Shown piece after piece: positions 25,778 to 33,786 of a DNA stretch of 55,247 nucleotides (position 1 is the first letter of the stretch; every line of letters starts with the position of its first letter). Origin of the DNA: an uncultured Prevotellaceae bacterium (GTDB lineage: Bacteria; Bacteroidota; Bacteroidia; Bacteroidales; Bacteroidaceae); the NCBI GenBank assembly GCA_902781315.1, contig CACZIT010000039.1:1-55247 (forward strand), given 5' to 3'. A program made the translations under genes and the position numbers. The notes beneath the pieces are model-generated. The model searched no databases, had not been told where the DNA came from, and saw only the letters and a program-made list of their open reading frames with translations.

Positions 25778-26668
25778 ATGAACAGAGAAATAGACCTTTC
25801 CGTCTCCACCTACGGCGTTGCCCGACAATTCAAATACGACGTGGCCATCCTGCCATGGGGAGCCACCGAGCCGCACAACCTGCACCTGCCCTACATGACC
25901 GACTGCATCCTCTCGCAGGCCATTGCCGTCGATGCTGCCCAGCGCGCCCTCGACCGCTATGGCGTGCGTTGCATGGTGCTGCCGCCCGTCATGATGGGTT
26001 CGCAGAATCCTGGCCAGCGCGACCTGCCCTTCTGCATCCACTACCACTACGAAACGCAGTTTGCCATTCTAAAGGACATCGTAGCTTCCCTCACTCATCA
26101 AGGCATGCGCCGCCTCCTCATCATCAACGGCCACGGCGGCAACTCCTTCAAGCAGATGATTAGGGATATAACGGCCAGCCCCCTAATACCCACCCCCAAC
26201 CCCTCCCGAGGGGAGGGGAGTTTGGATACCTTTTCTAATGACACCTCTGAAGCTAATCAAGCCCCCCTCCCCTCGGGAGGGGTTGGGGGTGGGTCTGTAG
26301 GGGGTGGACTCCTCCTCGCCTCCGCCGAATGGTTCAAGATGGCACCGGCCCGCGACTACTTCGACCAGCCGGGCGACCATGCTGACGAGATAGAAACCTC
26401 CGTGATGATGCACTACCACCCCGAGCTCGTACGCCTCGACGAGGCTGGCGAAGGCCGTAGCCGCCAGTTTGCCATTCCCGCCTTGCGCGAAGGTAAGGTC
26501 TGGATGCCGCGCCACTGGACACTCGTCACTGAGGACACCGGCATCGGCAATCCCGCCCTCTCCACCGCAGAGAAAGGACGTCGCTTCGCCGACGCCTGCG
26601 CCGATGGCTTCGCTGAGTTCCTCCGCGATTTCGCAAGAATTACAAACCAAACCGATTTATACGAATGA
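25778..26668 (+). CDS. creatininase-family amidohydrolase
   Basis: The family motifs are PWGATEPHNLHLPYMTD (Glu, His and Asp metal ligands, about residues 23-38), MVLPPVMMGSQ, the NGHGGNSFK segment (about residue 120) and GDHADEIETSVMMHY. The family comprises metal-dependent cytosolic amidohydrolases acting on creatinine or related cyclic amides. The substrate here is unknown, and the glycan neighbours argue against creatinine. The ATG at 25778 is preferred over an upstream TTG in frame, which would translate the heptamer repeat. About 40 residues after NGHGGNSFKQMI are encoded by a REPIN (26188-26294) between two core segments. The stop overlaps the GH97 start by 4 nt. Confidence 0.82.
   Translation: MNREIDLSVSTYGVARQFKYDVAILPWGATEPHNLHLPYMTDCILSQAIAVDAAQRALDRYGVRCMVLPPVMMGSQNPGQRDLPFCIHYHYETQFAILKDIVASLTHQGMRRLLIINGHGGNSFKQMIRDITASPLIPTPNPSRGEGSLDTFSNDTSEANQAPLPSGGVGGGSVGGGLLLASAEWFKMAPARDYFDQPGDHADEIETSVMMHYHPELVRLDEAGEGRSRQFAIPALREGKVWMPRHWTLVTEDTGIGNPALSTAEKGRRFADACADGFAEFLRDFARITNQTDLYE
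26188..26294. repeat. REPIN-like element inside the creatininase-family gene
   Basis: 107 bp with about 31-bp perfect terminal inverted repeats (ACCCACCCCCAACCCCTCCC... and its complement). It shares the spacer core CTCTGAAGCTAATCAAGC with the copy in the upstream gene. It is translated without a stop. Confidence 0.88.
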
Positions 26669-28803
26669 AAAAGATTTCTTTATTCCAGAAAGTATTCAAC
26701 CACCCTTCCCTTCAGGGAGGGGTCGGGGGTAGGCTCTTCCCTTCCCTTCAGGGAGGGGTTGGGGGTAGGCTTTTGGGGTTGCTCCTGTTTGTTTCCCTTG
26801 CCTCATACGCCAACGACAAGACCGTGAGCTCGCCCGACGGACGGCTCCAAGTGACCATCGCCTGCAACGACGGACGTGCCACCTACAGCGTCAGCTACGA
26901 CGGCACCGAGGTGGTGAAGCCCTCTGCGCTGGGCCTCGTGACCAACCTCGGCGACTTCACCCGTGGACTCACCATGCAGGACAAGGCACGCCAGATGCCC
27001 ATCAACAAGCACTACCAGATGCGCACCACGAAGTGCTCCGACATCACCTACAAGGCCAACCGCCTGCAGGTGGACTTCGCAACGGAGAAGAAGATTCCCA
27101 TGAGCGTCATCTTCCAGGTGTCCGACAACGACGTGGCCTTCTGTTATCAGCTCGGTCGCGGGCCGAAGGACAACCCCAAGTGCGCCATCGTTGAGCGCGA
27201 GGCTACCGCCTTCAACCTCCCCGACGGCACCACCACCTTCCTCTGCCCGCAAATTAAACCCATGACGGGTTGGGAGCGCACCAAGCCCAGCTACGAGGAG
27301 GAATACACCCCCGATGCCCCGATGGACAAGCCCTCCCGCTATGGCGTCGGCTACACGTTCCCCTGCCTCTTCAAAACCAATCAAACTCCCCTCCCCTCGG
27401 GAGGGGCAGGGGGTGGGTCCTGGCTCCTCATCTCCGAGACCGGCGTCACCAGCCAGTATTGCGGCGCGCGCCTCTCCGACTATAAGGCAGGCACGGGCTA
27501 CACTGTCGACTATCCGCAGCAGGGCGAGAACAACGGCTTCGGTTCCACCACCGCCAGCATCATGCTGCCTGGCTTCACGCCTTGGCGCACCATCACCGTC
27601 GGCACCACGCTGGCTCCCATCGTTGAGACCACCGTGCAGTTCGACGTCGTCGACCCGCTCTATGAGCCCAGCGAGCAGTATCAGCCCGGCCGCTACACGT
27701 GGTCGTGGCTCGTATGGCAGGACGACGCCACCAACTACGACGACCAGGTGAAGCTCATCGACGTGGCCTCCGACATGGGCTTCGAGTATTGCCTCGTCGA
27801 CGGACTCTGGGACACGCAGATAGGCTACGACCGCATCGAGGAACTCGCCGCCTATGCCAAGACGAAGAACGTGAAGCTCATGCTCTGGTACAACTCCAAC
27901 GGCTCGGAGAACGATGCCCCGCAAGGTCCGCGTGGCGTGATGAACAACTCCATCAAGCGCAAGCAGGACATGGCGTGGATGAAGCGCATTGGCGTGAAGG
28001 CCATCAAGGTGGATTTCTTCGGCGGCGACAAGCAGGAGACTATGCGCCTCTACGAGGACATCCTCAGCGATGCCAACGACTACGGCATCCAGTGCATCTT
28101 CCACGGCTGCACGATGCCCCGCGGCTGGGAGCGCATGTATCCCAACTACGTAGCCTCTGAGGCTGCGCTGGCCAGCGAGAACGTGTTCTTCACCGACTAC
28201 CACGCCCGCAAGGAAGGCTTCGAGATGGCCATGCATCCCTTCTCGCGCAATGCCGTGGGCTCGTTCGACTGGGGTGGCATGATGATGAACCGCTACATGA
28301 GCCGCGACAACAAGAGCCGCCACCAGCGTTTCACCGGCGACATCTTCGAACTTGCCACCGCCATCACCAATCAGACTTCCGTGAACTGCGTGGCCATGTA
28401 TCCCAACAACCTGCAAGACCTGCCGCAGTTCGAACTCGACTTCCTGCGCCAGGTGCCCACAACCTGGCAGGAGACCCGCTACATCGACGGCTATCCCACG
28501 CGCTACGCTGTCATCGCTCGCAAGGCTACCAATGGCAAGTGGTACGTAGGCGGCATCAACGGCACCGACCAGCCCATGACGCTCACGCTCAGTCTTCCCA
28601 TGCTCGCCGGCAAGACTGCCACCTATTATGTTGACGAAGCCGACAAAAAGGCACTGAAAGCCCAGCAGAAAGCCCTGAAGAAGGACCCGAAGGCCAAGGC
28701 TCCCTACTGGCCCACGCCCGTCATGAAGACCCTGAAGGTCGACCAGAACGGTAAGGCCCGCGTCACCCTTCAGCCCATGGGTGGTCTCGTCATCGTGGAA
28801 TAG
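26665..28803 (+). CDS. glycoside hydrolase family 97
   Basis: The 712-residue protein shows GH97 features. The N-terminal beta-sandwich has SSPDGRLQVTIACNDG and LGLVTNLGDFT. The barrel has YTWSWLVWQDDATNYDDQ, YCLVDGLWD, LMLWYNSNG and AIKVDFFGGDKQ; the Asp in KVDFF is the likely nucleophile of retaining members, which favours alpha-galactosidase over the inverting SusB type. FHGCTMPRGWERMYPNYV also matches. The signal peptide is odd: MKKISLFQKVFN is separated from the hydrophobic LLGLLLFVSLASYA by two 12-residue PSLQGGVGGRLF units encoded by REP DNA (26705-26771). A further REP (about 27385-27418) adds PLPSGGAGGG at about residue 245. It is the last gene of a three-gene operon. Confidence 0.9.
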   Translation: MKKISLFQKVFNHPSLQGGVGGRLFPSLQGGVGGRLLGLLLFVSLASYANDKTVSSPDGRLQVTIACNDGRATYSVSYDGTEVVKPSALGLVTNLGDFTRGLTMQDKARQMPINKHYQMRTTKCSDITYKANRLQVDFATEKKIPMSVIFQVSDNDVAFCYQLGRGPKDNPKCAIVEREATAFNLPDGTTTFLCPQIKPMTGWERTKPSYEEEYTPDAPMDKPSRYGVGYTFPCLFKTNQTPLPSGGAGGGSWLLISETGVTSQYCGARLSDYKAGTGYTVDYPQQGENNGFGSTTASIMLPGFTPWRTITVGTTLAPIVETTVQFDVVDPLYEPSEQYQPGRYTWSWLVWQDDATNYDDQVKLIDVASDMGFEYCLVDGLWDTQIGYDRIEELAAYAKTKNVKLMLWYNSNGSENDAPQGPRGVMNNSIKRKQDMAWMKRIGVKAIKVDFFGGDKQETMRLYEDILSDANDYGIQCIFHGCTMPRGWERMYPNYVASEAALASENVFFTDYHARKEGFEMAMHPFSRNAVGSFDWGGMMMNRYMSRDNKSRHQRFTGDIFELATAITNQTSVNCVAMYPNNLQDLPQFELDFLRQVPTTWQETRYIDGYPTRYAVIARKATNGKWYVGGINGTDQPMTLTLSLPMLAGKTATYYVDEADKKALKAQQKALKKDPKAKAPYWPTPVMKTLKVDQNGKARVTLQPMGGLVIVE
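26705..26771. repeat. two direct REP copies inside the GH97 signal-peptide region
   Basis: A 36-bp unit (CTTCCCTTCAGGGAGGGG, then TCGGGGGTAGGCT) occurs twice and encodes 12 residues each. It splits the positively charged start from the hydrophobic core of the signal peptide. Confidence 0.85.
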
Positions 28804-28830
28804 TCACGCAAAAAAGAACGGTTCTGTTCA

Positions 28831-28868
28831 CGCGAGTGCAGTTGTTTTCAATTGCACTCGCGTTTTTT
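28831..28868 (+). terminator. intrinsic terminator after GH97
   Basis: A near-perfect stem, CGCGAGTGCAGTTG with CAATTGCACTCGCG, with a TTTT loop, is followed by a run of six T. It ends the esterase-creatininase-GH97 operon. Confidence 0.92.
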
Positions 28869-28898
28869 GTTTGCTACTCAGCTACATTCCCACGGATG

Positions 28899-29001
28899 TA
28901 CCACGCCCTGGTAATACTTGTACCACGGCCTGGTAATGTCTTTACCACGGCCTGGTACAAGTATTACCAAGGCCTAGTACAAGTATTACCACGTGCTGGT
29001 A
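28899..29001. repeat. 22-bp-period array of 15-bp palindromes
   Basis: Five copies of a TACCACGGCCTGGTA-type palindrome start at 28899, 28921, 28943, 28965 and 28987. Each is followed by a 7-bp spacer (ATACTTG, ATGTCTT, CAAGTAT twice, ATAAAAC). Variants keep the dyad in most units. Periodicity is exactly 22 bp. The array lies between the GH97 terminator and the defence-island promoter; it is not coding. Confidence 0.85.
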
Positions 29002-29097
29002 ATAAAACTGGTAAACCGTTCGCGTCTTCATACCGCCATTTTCCCGTCATTCCGTCACCCGTCCCAGTGCCCCCAACTCGCTGGTTAGCAGCCTTTT

Positions 29098-29182
29098 TCA
29101 GGGTGACACCCTATTTCAACCCATCACCTGCATAACTCTCTGAAAACAAGTAGCTTAAGCTCGAAGGTGACGGGTGACACCC
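29098..29182. repeat. two GGGTGACACCC palindromes
   Basis: GGGTGACACCCTATTTCAAC (from 29100) and GGGTGACACCCTGTCTCAAC (from about 29171) are two related copies of an 11-bp palindrome with a common 3' flank. Otherwise 29002-29320 shows no gene. Confidence 0.5.
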
Positions 29183-29297
29183 TGTCTCAACATTTTTTTT
29201 GTGAAGTGTTTTTTCCCTTGCCGCGTCCTTACATTTGAGAGGGAAAATGTATAATTCCTTCAAATTTTTCCATCACCAAGTAACTTTTTCAGTTGCT

Positions 29298-29331
29298 TTT
29301 GTGCCTTTTCAAAAACTTTTTTGTATCTTTG
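29298..29331 (+). promoter_or_regulatory. promoter of the structured leader and defence island
   Basis: TATCTTTG at 29324-29331 with TTTG at 29298-29301 (22-bp spacer). The predicted start near 29335 gives a leader of about 285 nt before the methyltransferase reading frame. Confidence 0.55.
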
Positions 29332-29388
29332 CCATCAGTTCGGGAAAAATCCGGACAGACATATTAACGAAGCATTTGCTATTATTTC

Positions 29389-29613
29389 GCGTTAAGCCAA
29401 AATGCCCAGGAAACAGTTTGGAATAAGAAACGCTCTGAAGTAATACTCCACCTTATATAGCAATGTATTCGCGCCAATAGGCGTGATACATTCTTATTAA
29501 GGTGGATGGGGTTCCTATTCCTGGGCATGCCCCAGCTTAACGCATAAGGATGGCATCATGCCTTTTTTATGCGCTGGCGATTGATAGTCAGGTGCTGCTT
29601 AAAACTATCAATC
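29389..29613 (+). ncRNA. highly structured leader RNA or inverted-repeat element (unassigned)
   Basis: Nested perfect pairings are visible. GCGTTAAGC (29389-29397) pairs with GCTTAACGC (29535-29543). ATGCCCAGGAA (29402-29412) pairs with TTCCTGGGCAT (29518-29528). TCCACCTTA (29447-29455) pairs with TAAGGTGGA (29498-29506). AATGTAT (29462-29468) pairs with ATACATT (29486-29492), and GCGCC pairs with GGCGT (29471-29484). A second hairpin, 29541-29573 (CGCATAAGG.../...TTATGCG), shares bases with the first stem, so the two are mutually exclusive. A third (GATTGATAGT/ACTATCAATC, 29579-29613) ends 6 nt before the methyltransferase ATG. It may be a regulatory leader, an independent RNA, or a MITE. 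Confidence 0.55.
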
Positions 29614-29619
29614 AGACAA

Positions 29620-30679
29620 ATGGCTAATACCAATCTTGCAAATGCGAAGACGGCAAAGAACGACGAGTTCTATACGCAATATCCCGATATTCAGAAGGAA
29701 ATAAATGCCTATCTGGACTATGATCCGAATGTATTTCGTGGCAAGACGGTGCTCCTACCTTGCGATGACCCAGAGTGGAGCAACTTCACCAAGTTTTTTG
29801 CTCAAAACTTTGAACTGCTTGGATTGAAGAAACTGATTTCCACCAGCTATGCACCCGAAAGCAAGAAGTACAAGATGCCATACCAGCCGACACTCTTTGA
29901 AGCTGAGCAACCGCATTTCAACGCAGACAAAAGTAAGACGCATGGAAAGATATTCGTACTTGAACGTGATGTAACGGGAGACAATCGTATCAACATCGAA
30001 GATTTGCAATGGCAGTATCTGGAGGGTGACGGTGATTTCCGTAGTAAGGAGATACGCAAACTGCGTGACGAGGCAGACATCATTGTACATTGGCAACGTT
30101 AATGCAATTTCCTATAAAGAAGTTTTTCCCTTGATTAAAGATAACAAGATGTGGATGGGTGTTAGTATCCATAGCGGTGACCGTGAATTTGGAGTACCAG
30201 ACACATATCCACTTGAAGCATCAGGTTGGCGAATAGATGAGAACGGTAATAAATATATACGTGTAAAGGGCGTGCGTTGGTTTACAAACATCGACCATGG
30301 GCGACGCCATGAACCTTTGCGTTTAATGACGATGGCTGAAAATTTTAAGCATAGTAAGCACAAAGAGATTAGAGGTCAGAAAGACTACATTCATTATGAA
30401 AATTATAACGCGATAGACATTCCATTCACTGATGCCATCCCCTCTGATTACAACGGGGCTATGGGTGTCCCAATAACTTTCCTCGATAAGTATTGCCCTG
30501 AGCAATTCGAGATTATTGGCCATCCTCATGGCGACTATGGGCTGGAACTTGGTCTTAAGCCATATCCTCGCGAACTAAAAGAACTGAATAAGGGACTTCG
30601 TGACGGTGACCTCTATTATATGAAAGACGGCAAGCCCGAACTGCCATACCGTAGAATACTAATCCGCAAAAAGCAATAA
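29620..30679 (+). pseudogene. EcoRI-type adenine-specific DNA methyltransferase, broken by internal deletion
   Basis: The first part (MANTNLANAKTAKNDEFYTQ, LLPCDDPEWSNFTKFFAQNF, then KLRDEADIIV, to about 30090) and the second part (IGNVNAISYKEVFPLIKDN, MWMGVSIHSGDREF, VKGVRWFTNIDH, MGVPITFLDKYCPEQFEIIG) together make up an EcoRI-family N6-adenine methyltransferase. Between IIV and IGNVNAI about 25 residues normally hold the catalytic NPPF motif. Here they are missing and the frame changes, so translation stops at 30102. The start at 29620 is set by MANTN. Loss of NPPF means a simple frameshift repair would not restore activity. An assembly deletion remains possible. It heads a four-gene defence operon. 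Confidence 0.85.
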
Positions 30680-30683
30680 TGAT

Positions 30684-31544
30684 ATGAATACAGACAAAGA
30701 ACCAGACATTAAGGATATGACTATTACCATTGAAGTGGGGAGTGGCGTGATTGACAGGGTGCGTACTGGAGAGACGACACACATAGTTGTGACCATCAAC
30801 GACGATAATCAAGAACTGTTTTTGCAGAACTATGACGGGCATCTGCTATTATGTACAGAGGAACTGCCTGACACCTATCATGGTTGCTATTACTATAATG
30901 GCGGTGAGTTCCCCTACATTCTGAAAGATACATTGGAGTTCTTGGTGCTCACTGACGGCGATAATCATTGCTTCACACATATCATCAGCAAAGAGGCTGT
31001 TCCCGGAACTCGTTTCCGTTTCCAAGGACCTAACGAGCCAAGCATAGAAGATCCTAATGGGGATAGTTGTATTTGGGAAATCCAATTTGAGATTCTTCCA
31101 GTGCCAGAGGAACCAAAGAAATACTTGATGCGCTGGAATCCTTCAATTAGTTCATTCAAGGAGGAGGATTACAAGGAATGTATCGATAATACGAAAAAGG
31201 GCAGGTTCCGCTTGAATTGGAGCATCTACGAGTGGGAAGAGGCTCGAAGGGGCGACTTGTTCTATATGCTACGTACAGGGGATGACAAGGCGGGTATAGC
31301 TTTCAACGGTTACTTCCTGTCAGACCCTTATACTGGCGACGACTGGGCTGGCACAAAGAAACGCAGGTGCTATGTGGATATGGTATGCCAGAATGCCGTC
31401 GAACCAGAAGAAGTACCTTTCATCTCCTTGGAGAAGCTGAAGGAAGCTATCCCGGAATACAATTGGGAGAAAGGGCACTCTGGCGAACTGTTGCCTGAAG
31501 ATGTACGTGAGAAACTCGATGAGTTATGGGGTGGTAACGAATAA
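30684..31544 (+). CDS. PUA/EVE-like protein of the defence island
   Basis: The 286-residue protein has an N-terminal half I do not recognise (residues 1-140, beta-rich, with YHGCYYYNGGEFPYIL). The C-terminal half looks like an EVE/PUA-like fold: KKYLMRWNPSISSFKEEDYKE (about 147-168), RGDLFYMLRTGDDKAGIAFNGYFLSDP and RRCYVDM. EVE-like domains often read modified bases and are common next to methyltransferases and nucleases. The gene starts 4 nt after the methyltransferase remnant and ends 8 nt before the DUF262 gene. A role in recognising methylated DNA is inferred from fold and context only. Confidence 0.6.
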   Translation: MNTDKEPDIKDMTITIEVGSGVIDRVRTGETTHIVVTINDDNQELFLQNYDGHLLLCTEELPDTYHGCYYYNGGEFPYILKDTLEFLVLTDGDNHCFTHIISKEAVPGTRFRFQGPNEPSIEDPNGDSCIWEIQFEILPVPEEPKKYLMRWNPSISSFKEEDYKECIDNTKKGRFRLNWSIYEWEEARRGDLFYMLRTGDDKAGIAFNGYFLSDPYTGDDWAGTKKRRCYVDMVCQNAVEPEEVPFISLEKLKEAIPEYNWEKGHSGELLPEDVREKLDELWGGNE

Positions 31545-31552
31545 AAACAAAT

Positions 31553-32752
31553 ATGAAGACGGAATTGAAAATATACACCGTTGAGCAGATTTGCGACGGA
31601 TTTGAGTATAACGAGTTGGAAGGAAAAGGACTGCATGGTCTATCCGGGCAGTTGACCATACAACCTGCATATCAACGTAACTATATCTATGCAGACGGTA
31701 AACGTGACGTGGCTGTGATTGAATCTGTGTTGAAAGGCTATCCGCTTGGGCTGATATACTTCAACCGCAACAAAGACTATCAGTCACCTCAAACTGAATT
31801 GGAAGTGCTTGACGGTCAGCAACGCATTACTTCGCTTGGTCGTTTCATTAAGAACAAGTTTGCTGTTAAGATTAATGACTTAGAGCAGATTTTTGACGGT
31901 CTGAATGAAGGCCAGCAACAGAAAATTCTGCAAACGAAATTGTTGGTCTATATCTGTGAAGGCGAGGGCGAACATGCCGAGGAGGAAATCAAAGAATGGT
32001 TTAAGACAATAAACATTGCGGGTATTCCGCTTAACCATCAAGAGGAACTGAACGCAGTTTTCAGTGGGCCATTTGTTACACTATGCAAAGCGGAGTTCAG
32101 TAACTCACAAAATGCCAATATCCAGCGTTGGGAAAGCTATGTAAAAGGACCAGCCAACCGACAACAATTCTTAGCTACTGCTCTGGAATGGGTAAGTCGG
32201 AATATGGACGCTAAGGATAAAGTAAGTGCCTATATGTCTGCCCATCGGCGTGATGAGAACATCAATGAGATTAAAACCTACTTTAATACCGTCTTAGATT
32301 GGGTGGATAGCAAGTTTGATGATGTCTATGACGAAATGCAAGGCTTGAACTGGGGTGAACTTTATGAGCGTTTCCACTCGTTGCCATTGAACCATACAGA
32401 ACTGTCGCAAAAAGTGCGTGAGTTAATGCATGATGATTTCGTAGGGAATCGCCGAGGCGTGTTTGAGTATGTGCTTGGTGGCTGTCAAGATACAAAGCTC
32501 TTGAATGTCCGCTTGTTCGACAAGCCCACCATGCGCAAAGTGTATCAGCAACAGACCGATAAGGCAAAGGCCGAGGGCGTTAGCAATTGTCCTTACTGTG
32601 CCATCGGTCACGACCAGAATGCCCGCCGCATCTGGAAACTGGAAGAAATGGATGCCGACCATGTGACTGCATGGAGTAAGGGCGGCTCAACGGATATAGA
32701 GAACTGCCAAATGTTGTGTAAGACACATAACAGGGCGAAAGGGAATAGATGA
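31553..32752 (+). CDS. DUF262 (ParB/Srx-like NTPase) fused to HNH nuclease
   Basis: An N-terminal DUF262 domain has IQPAYQRNYIY, VIESVLKGYPLGLIYF and the signature VLDGQQRITSLGRF (about residues 85-98). The C-terminus has an HNH nuclease with a zinc knuckle, CPYC (about 347-350), and DADHVTAWSKGGSTDIENCQ plus CKTHNRAKGN. This domain pair is the GmrSD-like plan, in which DUF262 uses nucleotides and the HNH cuts DNA, usually DNA with modified bases. The 399-residue length is shorter than classic GmrSD. It sits centrally in an operon with an EVE-like protein and an Mrr nuclease, so anti-phage restriction is likely. Confidence 0.85.
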   Translation: MKTELKIYTVEQICDGFEYNELEGKGLHGLSGQLTIQPAYQRNYIYADGKRDVAVIESVLKGYPLGLIYFNRNKDYQSPQTELEVLDGQQRITSLGRFIKNKFAVKINDLEQIFDGLNEGQQQKILQTKLLVYICEGEGEHAEEEIKEWFKTINIAGIPLNHQEELNAVFSGPFVTLCKAEFSNSQNANIQRWESYVKGPANRQQFLATALEWVSRNMDAKDKVSAYMSAHRRDENINEIKTYFNTVLDWVDSKFDDVYDEMQGLNWGELYERFHSLPLNHTELSQKVRELMHDDFVGNRRGVFEYVLGGCQDTKLLNVRLFDKPTMRKVYQQQTDKAKAEGVSNCPYCAIGHDQNARRIWKLEEMDADHVTAWSKGGSTDIENCQMLCKTHNRAKGNR

Positions 32753-32771
32753 TCAAAACGAAAAATGAGAT

Positions 32772-33671
32772 ATGGCAAAAGAACAATTCAGCAGAACTAA
32801 GGCCTGCGCAACCAAAACGTTGTATGCGGTGATGAAGGAAATGGTTCGTCGTGGTGGGAGCATCCCAGCAAAGGAAATATATCCATGGGTGAATGAGAAC
32901 GTGGCTCTTACAGAGTGGGAAAAAGAACCTGCAGGAAAGATGCAATATATCCGTTGGACCAATAGCTTTCAGTTCTATTCCATCGATTATCAGAAGGCTG
33001 GATTTATAGTAAAGAAGAACGGAACATGGTATATAACACCCGAAGGAGAGAAAGTACTGAAGAAGCCTGCGGAGGAAGTAATGAAGATTGCTAATGATGC
33101 TTACCATGAATGGAGAAGACTGAATCCAAAAGATGATAATCCCGATGAAGAACCCACCGATGAGACAGCAGAGAAAGACAACTCAATGAACCTTGATTTA
33201 CTGGAATCTGATGCCAGAGAAGGAATCAAGCGTTACATCGTGTCGAAAAGCCCATACGAGTTTCAGGACATGGTGGCTGCTCTATTACGCGCGATGGGCT
33301 ATCACACGCCATTCGTGGCTCCGAAAGGTAAGGACGGAGGAATAGATATTATTGCCTACTTGGATCCGCTTGGCGCACAGACACCCCGTATCAAAGTGCA
33401 AGTGAAGCATAAACCCGCCACGGCTATTGGTGCTTCTGATGTTCGTGCATTGTCGGGCGTATTGAAGGCTGGCGACATTGCTTTGTTCGTCACGAGTGGC
33501 ACCTATTCGGCTGATGCCCGTAATGCTGCTTCTGGAAGTGATAAGTTCTTGCGTCTTATTGATGGTGACGAGTTTATAGAGATGTGGCAGGAATACTATG
33601 ACAAGATGACCGACGATGACAAGAACATGTTGCCGCTGAAACGAATCTCTTTCTTGGGGAGTAACGAATGA
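32772..33671 (+). CDS. Mrr-type restriction endonuclease
   Basis: The N-terminal winged-helix Mrr_N-like domain spans about residues 1-100 (ATKTLYAVMKEMVRRGGSI, WTNSFQFYSIDYQKAGFIVK, WYITPEGEKVLKKP). After an acidic linker comes the PD-(D/E)xK-type Mrr catalytic domain (about 150-290): YEFQDMVAALLRAMGYHT, GKDGGIDIIAYLDPLG with the catalytic Asp, and IKVQVKHK with the Gln-Val-Lys signature. Mrr enzymes cut DNA carrying methylated adenine or cytosine. It is the last gene of the operon, 19 nt after the DUF262-HNH gene. Confidence 0.9.
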   Translation: MAKEQFSRTKACATKTLYAVMKEMVRRGGSIPAKEIYPWVNENVALTEWEKEPAGKMQYIRWTNSFQFYSIDYQKAGFIVKKNGTWYITPEGEKVLKKPAEEVMKIANDAYHEWRRLNPKDDNPDEEPTDETAEKDNSMNLDLLESDAREGIKRYIVSKSPYEFQDMVAALLRAMGYHTPFVAPKGKDGGIDIIAYLDPLGAQTPRIKVQVKHKPATAIGASDVRALSGVLKAGDIALFVTSGTYSADARNAASGSDKFLRLIDGDEFIEMWQEYYDKMTDDDKNMLPLKRISFLGSNE

Positions 33672-33747
33672 AATCCCCACTAATTATCGACTGAGCCCTT
33701 TTCCATCACCTCCTAAATCCCAAGGAATCATCACCTCGAAGGACTTG

Positions 33748-33773
33748 AAGGGAAGAATATGTGCCTTTCCCTT
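33748..33773. terminator. hairpin between convergent mrr and higA genes
   Basis: AAGGGAA (33748-33754) pairs with TTCCCTT (33767-33773) around a 12-nt loop. Short T runs on both strands make it a weak bidirectional terminator candidate. Confidence 0.45.
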
Positions 33774-33786
33774 TAGGCTTTACCAT

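Noticed and set aside
28899-29001. CRISPR array
   Set aside because: The repeats are 15-bp palindromes with 7-bp, partly identical spacers; that is far too short, and no cas gene is present.
29235-29426. Short open frame across the defence promoter
   Set aside because: It spans the -33/-7 boxes and the first arm of the structured leader; no homology is recognised.
29389-29543. Integron attC-like site (GTTAAGC ... GCTTAAC)
   Set aside because: The core-like heptamers are in the wrong relative order for one attC (GTTRRRY first), and no integrase or cassette array is visible.
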